Shown here: in pieces, positions 6,279-7,703 of the stretch
How positions within the stretch are numbered: the first letter of the stretch is position 1
How the letters are laid out: every line of letters starts with the position of its first letter
Source: JAPXSY01 sp034003585
GTDB taxonomy: Bacteria; Verrucomicrobiota; Kiritimatiellia; RFP12; UBA1067
Assembly (NCBI GenBank): GCA_034003585.1
Contig: JAVEYH010000146.1
Location: 1-7,703, forward strand
Reading direction: 5' to 3'
Length of the DNA stretch: 7,703 bases
Notes under the pieces: generated by a model
Databases searched by the model: none
Seen by the model: only the letters and a program-made list of their open reading frames with translations
What the model was told of the DNA's origin: nothing
Translations under genes and position numbers: made by a program

Positions 6279-7412
6279 CCGTGGACGGTAACGGGGTCGC
6301 GGGGGGACGAGGCGATGATCGCCGCGTTGGTACAGGACTTCCGAGCACGCTTTCCGCAAGGTGAGGTGATCTTGGTGTCAGCCCTCGGAGCCAAGCCCGA
6401 ATGCATCCGGACCGGTGTGCTGGCCGACGCGCGTATCGAACCGGTGTGGCGCGGCCGCGTTCCGTTTTTGAATATCATTCGATGCGTACGCAACGAAGCG
6501 CCGTCTGAATGCTTTGTACTGGGCGCCGACTGCATGGATGGCCATTATTCGGTCCTGACCTCGTTGACCCTGCTGGTGACGGCTGATCTTTGTGCTCGCC
6601 TCGGGGTACCCACGAGGCTGACCGGATTCAGCTTCAACGGCAATCCGTCCGGGATTCTGCCGTTCTGTTTCAGGCTGGTGACAGGGAGTCTGCCTTTTTA
6701 TCTTCGCGATCCCGTTTCACTTCAGCGGTTCACGGATAAGACGGGGTGCCGCGCGGAACAGGTTGCCGATGTGGCCTTCCTGATGTGCCCGATAGAGACC
6801 GCAAAAACCCGGCTGATCGCGCAGTGGATTTCGCGGGAACGGGAACGCGGGCAGCGCGTGTTGGGTTTCAATGTTCACGCTCATTTGTTTGCGGATGATC
6901 CTGGTAAGCGGACGGCCGCCTTGGCCGAGATCGGGCGGCAGGTATGTGTTTTTATGGAGAACAACCCCACAATTTCATGTCTGCTGGTGCCGCATGATTT
7001 CCGCAGTGGCGGCGATTGGGCCTGCCTCGAGCCGGTTGCGGAGCAACTTCGCCACTTAGGGGATCGTGTCTCGTTGATCCGCGACACGCTCTCTGCGCCG
7101 GAGCTGAAAGCCGTGTGCGGCGAATTGGACGCGGTCTTTGCGAGCCGCATGCATCTGGCGATCGCGGCGCTGGGCATGGGTAAGCCGGTAGCGGGCTTCG
7201 GTTACCAGGGGAAATTCGCGGGGCTGTTTCAGCACTTCGGCTATCCGCGACACTGGCTGTCGGATGTTGCGCAAGCCGACCGGCTCGCAGAAGTTTTGGA
7301 AGCGTTTGCGGCCGCGTGGCCCCATTTGACACGACACGTTTCCGAACGGCTGTCCGCGGTTCTGTCGTTGGCGAAGAAGAATCTTTTCGGACGCGGCGCC
7401 TCGCATGAGTAA
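6279..7412 (+). CDS. Polysaccharide pyruvyl transferase family protein, 5' end lost in the assembly gap
   Basis: The visible part has 377 residues and begins almost at the family's N-terminal motif: TGSRGDEAMI (5-14) corresponds to the GNxGDEAM signature of PF04230 (CsaB/WcaK-type). The C-terminal half carries ASRMHLAIAALGMGKPVAGFGYQ (S289-R-M-H292), matching the conserved RxH region, then GKFAGLFQHFG. Members transfer pyruvate from phosphoenolpyruvate to a sugar, forming a negatively charged ketal on surface polysaccharides; some relatives have other roles. Only the start codon and about 10 to 20 residues should be missing. The protein is probably cytoplasmic or membrane-associated and acts on the lipid-linked glycan before export. 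Its stop overlaps the next gene's start by eight bases. The family is clear; the acceptor sugar is not. Confidence 0.85.
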   Translation, partial: PWTVTGSRGDEAMIAALVQDFRARFPQGEVILVSALGAKPECIRTGVLADARIEPVWRGRVPFLNIIRCVRNEAPSECFVLGADCMDGHYSVLTSLTLLVTADLCARLGVPTRLTGFSFNGNPSGILPFCFRLVTGSLPFYLRDPVSLQRFTDKTGCRAEQVADVAFLMCPIETAKTRLIAQWISRERERGQRVLGFNVHAHLFADDPGKRTAALAEIGRQVCVFMENNPTISCLLVPHDFRSGGDWACLEPVAEQLRHLGDRVSLIRDTLSAPELKAVCGELDAVFASRMHLAIAALGMGKPVAGFGYQGKFAGLFQHFGYPRHWLSDVAQADRLAEVLEAFAAAWPHLTRHVSERLSAVLSLAKKNLFGRGASHE

Positions 7413-7703
7413 ACGTCCCAAGATACTCTATCTGGTTGGTACTGATCCGCGCAACACCTCCTATGGCGGCGAACAGCGGACGCACTTCATCTGGGAAGCG
7501 TTAAAGAAGGTCGCCGAGGTTCACACCGTCATCCCGGTGGCCCACAAACGATCGGAACGGGTGGATGAAAGCGATAACATCAGGTGGGTCTGTTTTGAAC
7601 GACGCTGGACGCCGGGCTGGATCTTGCGGCGCATCTGGAGCCGGTTTTTTCCGCGAATTGGTCTGCCATGTGGCGGGGGCAAATCCAAAATTAAAAGAAT
7701 GTT
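7405..7703 (+). CDS. GT4-type glycosyltransferase, N-terminal part only
   Basis: The frame is open for 99 codons from ATG at 7405 to the window edge. It starts MSKRPKILYLVG, a first Rossmann strand, then SYGGEQRTHFIWEAL, which fits the GGxxR...L loop and helix at the N-terminus of family 4 (GT-B fold) glycosyltransferases. A second strand, VHTVIPV, follows. The catalytic C-terminal domain lies outside the window, so donor and acceptor cannot be judged. ATGAGTAA overlaps the pyruvyl transferase stop and no good ribosome site is visible, so translation is probably coupled. Context in a polysaccharide cluster supports the call. Confidence 0.7.
   Translation, partial: MSKRPKILYLVGTDPRNTSYGGEQRTHFIWEALKKVAEVHTVIPVAHKRSERVDESDNIRWVCFERRWTPGWILRRIWSRFFPRIGLPCGGGKSKIKRM

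Noticed and set aside
5001..7412. A single 803-residue FGE-like/pyruvyl transferase fusion protein
   Set aside because: The link passes through 100 N of unknown true length. The two halves belong to unrelated families, and each lacks exactly the end facing the gap.

Overview
The window looks like part of a surface-polysaccharide (O-antigen, capsule or exopolysaccharide) gene cluster. All supported genes lie on the + strand and are tightly packed or overlapping. The organism is probably a Gram-negative member of the PVC group (Kiritimatiellota, Verrucomicrobiota, Lentisphaerota or Planctomycetota). Three things point there: dispersed repeats that translate as TLNAQRS and HGRDAHAT, an exported FAD-dependent oxidoreductase of the LGGNASSE type, and a tandem protein with formylglycine-generating-enzyme-like (FGE-like) domains. 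The lineage is inferred from remembered family distributions, not from a search. A run of exactly 100 N shows the source is a scaffolded draft assembly, possibly a metagenome bin.

Layout. Positions 1-142 hold an open frame without a visible start that may be the tail of an upstream gene, plus a perfect 12-bp inverted repeat. At 139-1281 is a class I SAM-dependent methyltransferase-like protein. At 1282-3411 is a secreted FAD-dependent oxidoreductase with an N-terminal beta-sandwich-like module and a C-terminal membrane anchor. At 3408-4979 is a Wzx-like polysaccharide flippase. At 5001-6178 is a protein with two FGE-like domains, the second cut by the gap. At 6179-6278 is the gap. At 6279-7412 is a polysaccharide pyruvyl transferase missing its N-terminus. 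From 7405 to the window end is the start of a GT4-type glycosyltransferase.

How the genes may work together (inference). The glycosyltransferase, pyruvyl transferase and perhaps the methyltransferase would build and decorate a lipid-linked glycan, and the flippase would move it across the inner membrane. The oxidoreductase and FGE-like protein are less usual partners; the first is predicted to face the periplasm. Junctions are TAA|GTG, ATGA, a 21-base spacer and an 8-base overlap, which fits one transcription unit with translational coupling.

The most unusual part is the repeat content. A heptamer array (AACGCTC, five units) occurs twice in the same orientation. One copy forms the end of the oxidoreductase gene. 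The other opens a chain of three repeat elements read in frame between the two FGE-like domains. GC content, hand-counted on four sampled 60-base lines per gene set, rises from about 43% (methyltransferase) through about 54% (oxidoreductase) to about 61% (flippase and pyruvyl transferase), so the cluster looks mosaic. I see no RNA gene, CRISPR array, insertion sequence with transposase, or clear terminator.
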